A DNA stretch of 64,000 nucleotides from Salvelinus alpinus (lineage: Eukaryota > Chordata > Actinopteri > Salmoniformes > Salmonidae). The notes beneath the pieces were generated by a model that was not told the origin of the DNA, did no database searches, and worked only from the letters and a program-made list of their open reading frames with translations. Shown here piece after piece: positions 62,459 to 64,000 of the stretch. The DNA is taken from assembly GCF_045679555.1 (NCBI RefSeq), contig NC_092096.1, positions 25,201,817-25,265,816 of the forward strand, read 5' to 3'. The translations under genes and the position numbers were made by a program. Positions within the stretch are counted from its first letter, which is position 1. Each line of letters begins with the position of its first letter.

Positions 62459-63683
62459 CAGTTGAAGTCGGAAGTTTACATACACCATAGCCAAATACAT
62501 TTAAACTCAGTTTTTCACAATTCCTGACATTTGATCCTAGTAAAAAGACCTTGTCGTAGGTCAGTTAGGATCACAACTTTATTTTAAGAATGTGAAATGT
62601 CAGAAAAATAGCAGAGAGAATGATTTATTTCAGCCTTTATTTCTTTCATCACATTCCCTGTGGGTCAGACGTTACATACACTCAGTGTTTGGTAGCATTG
62701 CCTTTAAATTGTTTAACTTGGGTCAAACGTTTCAGGTAGCCTTCCACAAGCTTCCCACAATAAGTTGGGTGAATTTTGGCCCATTCCTCCTGACAGAGAA
62801 GGTGGAACTGAGTCAGGTTTGTAGGCCTCCTTACTCGCACACGCTGTTTCAGTTCTGCCCACAAAGTTTCTATAGGCTTGAGGTCAGGGCTTTGTGATGG
62901 CCACTCCAATACCTTGACTTTGTTGTTCTTAAACCATGTTGCCACAACTTTGGAAGTATGCTTGGGGTCATTGTCCATTTGGAAGACCCATTTGCGACCA
63001 AGCTTTAACTTCCTGACTGATGTCTTGAGATGTTGCTTCAATATATCCACAAACTTTTTCTTTTTCGTGATGCCATCTATTTTGTGAAGTGCACCAGTCC
63101 CTCCTGCAGCAAAGCACCCCCACAACATGATGCTGCCACCCCCGTGCTACACGGTTGGGATGGTGTTCTTCGGCTTGCAAGCCTCCCACTTTTCCTCCAA
63201 ACATAACGATGGTCATTATGGCCAAACAGTTCCATTTTTGTTTCATCATACCAGAGGACATTTCTACAAAAAGTCAGATCGTTGTCCCCATGTGCAGTTG
63301 CAAACCGTAGTCTGGCTTTTTTTAGGACTCGTTTTACTATGGATATAGATACTTTTGTACCGGTGTCCTCCAGCATCTTCACAAGGTCCTTTGCTGTTGT
63401 TCTGGGATTAGTTTGCACTTTTCGCACCAAAGTACGTTCATCTCTAGGAGACAGAACGCGTTTCCTCCCTGAGCGGTATGATGGCTGCGTGGTCCCATGG
63501 TGTTTATACTTGCATACAATTGTTTGCACAGATGAATGTGGTACCTTCAGGCATTTGGAAATTGCTCCCAAGGATGAACCAGACTTGTGGAGGTTTACAA
63601 TTTTTTTTCTGAGGCACCACCTCTTTGCTTGACATCATGGGAAAATCAAAAGAAATCAGCCAAGACCTCCACAAGTCTGGACG
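62459..63683 (-). mobile_element. Sleeping Beauty-type Tc1 element, truncated and rearranged
   Basis: The left end is cagttgaagtcggaagttt directly after TA (62457-62458), inserted in the L2-type LINE. The - strand frames hold the DNA-binding part (LKVPHSSVQTIVCKYKHHGT), a DDE region (VLWYDETKMELFG, FQMDNDPKHTS) and TLWAELKQRVR. About 20 residues are missing before KKARLRFATAHGD and a frameshift lies near 63100. At about 63620-63683 the start of the transposase gene is present in inverted orientation ([11 protein letters not shown] on +). The other terminal repeat is missing. Confidence 0.88.
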
Positions 63684-64000
63684 TAATCTCAATCGCACTC
63701 CAGACTGCCCTTTCCCACCTGGACAAAAGGAACACCTATGTGAGAATGCTGTTCATTGACTACAGCTCAGCGTTCAACACCATAGTACCCACGAAGCTCA
63801 TCACTAAACTATGGACCCTGGGACTAAACACCTCCCTCTGCAACTGGATACTGGACTTCCTGACGGGCCACCCCCAGGTGGTAAGGGTAGGCAACAACAC
63901 GTCTGTCACCCTGATCCTCAACACTGGGGCCCCTCCTGTACTCCCTGTTCACCCACAACTGCGTGGCTAAACATGACTACAACACCATCATTAAGTTTGC
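63684..64000 (+). mobile_element. L2-type LINE, reverse transcriptase fragment
   Basis: RT coding resumes with [51 protein letters not shown] and LNTGAPP, then breaks just before the expected QG motif. It continues past the window. The LINE segment between the endonuclease and this point is missing. Confidence 0.82.

Overview
This window is vertebrate nuclear DNA, almost certainly from a salmonid fish (trout, salmon, char or whitefish). The protein genes are split by introns with GT/AG junctions. The repeats are those of salmonid genomes: Sleeping Beauty-type and other Tc1/mariner elements, a tRNA-derived SINE, L1-like and L2/CR1-like LINEs, palindromic MITEs, very long TG/CA tracts and many minisatellites. 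The species cannot be read from the sequence.

Layout. (1) 1.25-5.07 kb, + strand: a complete parp11 gene, seven coding exons that join in phase to 328 codons, a mono-ADP-ribosyltransferase with WWE and PARP catalytic domains. (2) 5.8-10.2 kb: two Tc1-family transposons. (3) 10.5-13.0 kb, + strand: a diverged, internally deleted second parp11-like copy whose last two catalytic exons are intact. (4) 16.8-55.7 kb, - strand: the last ten coding exons of tmtc2 (645 codons including stop; the N-terminal part lies to the right of the window), convergent with the parp11 pair. (5) 55.7-64 kb: presumably tmtc2 intron or upstream DNA, holding simple repeats, a MITE and an L2-type LINE interrupted by a Sleeping Beauty-type copy.

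The tmtc2 introns hold most of the unusual material. At 21.3-32.0 kb a 30-bp minisatellite is split by an L1-like LINE, which is itself split by an antisense LINE with an uninterrupted 1129-codon ORF. That ORF carries a 2A-type ribosome-skipping motif between its N-terminal leader and the endonuclease. At 43.0-44.3 kb roughly 180-bp inverted repeats flank about 34 copies of a 23-bp repeat, a fold-back-like element. At 45.2-46.6 kb, on the opposite strand to tmtc2, lies a protein-coding-like gene of no recognised family, broken by a frameshift. At 49.4-51.1 kb there is a 1.7-kb array of a 33-bp minisatellite.

parp11 and tmtc2 have no known joint pathway; their adjacency is simply local gene order. 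I saw no CRISPR array, rRNA or free-standing tRNA gene. Most other long open frames are translations of tandem repeats.
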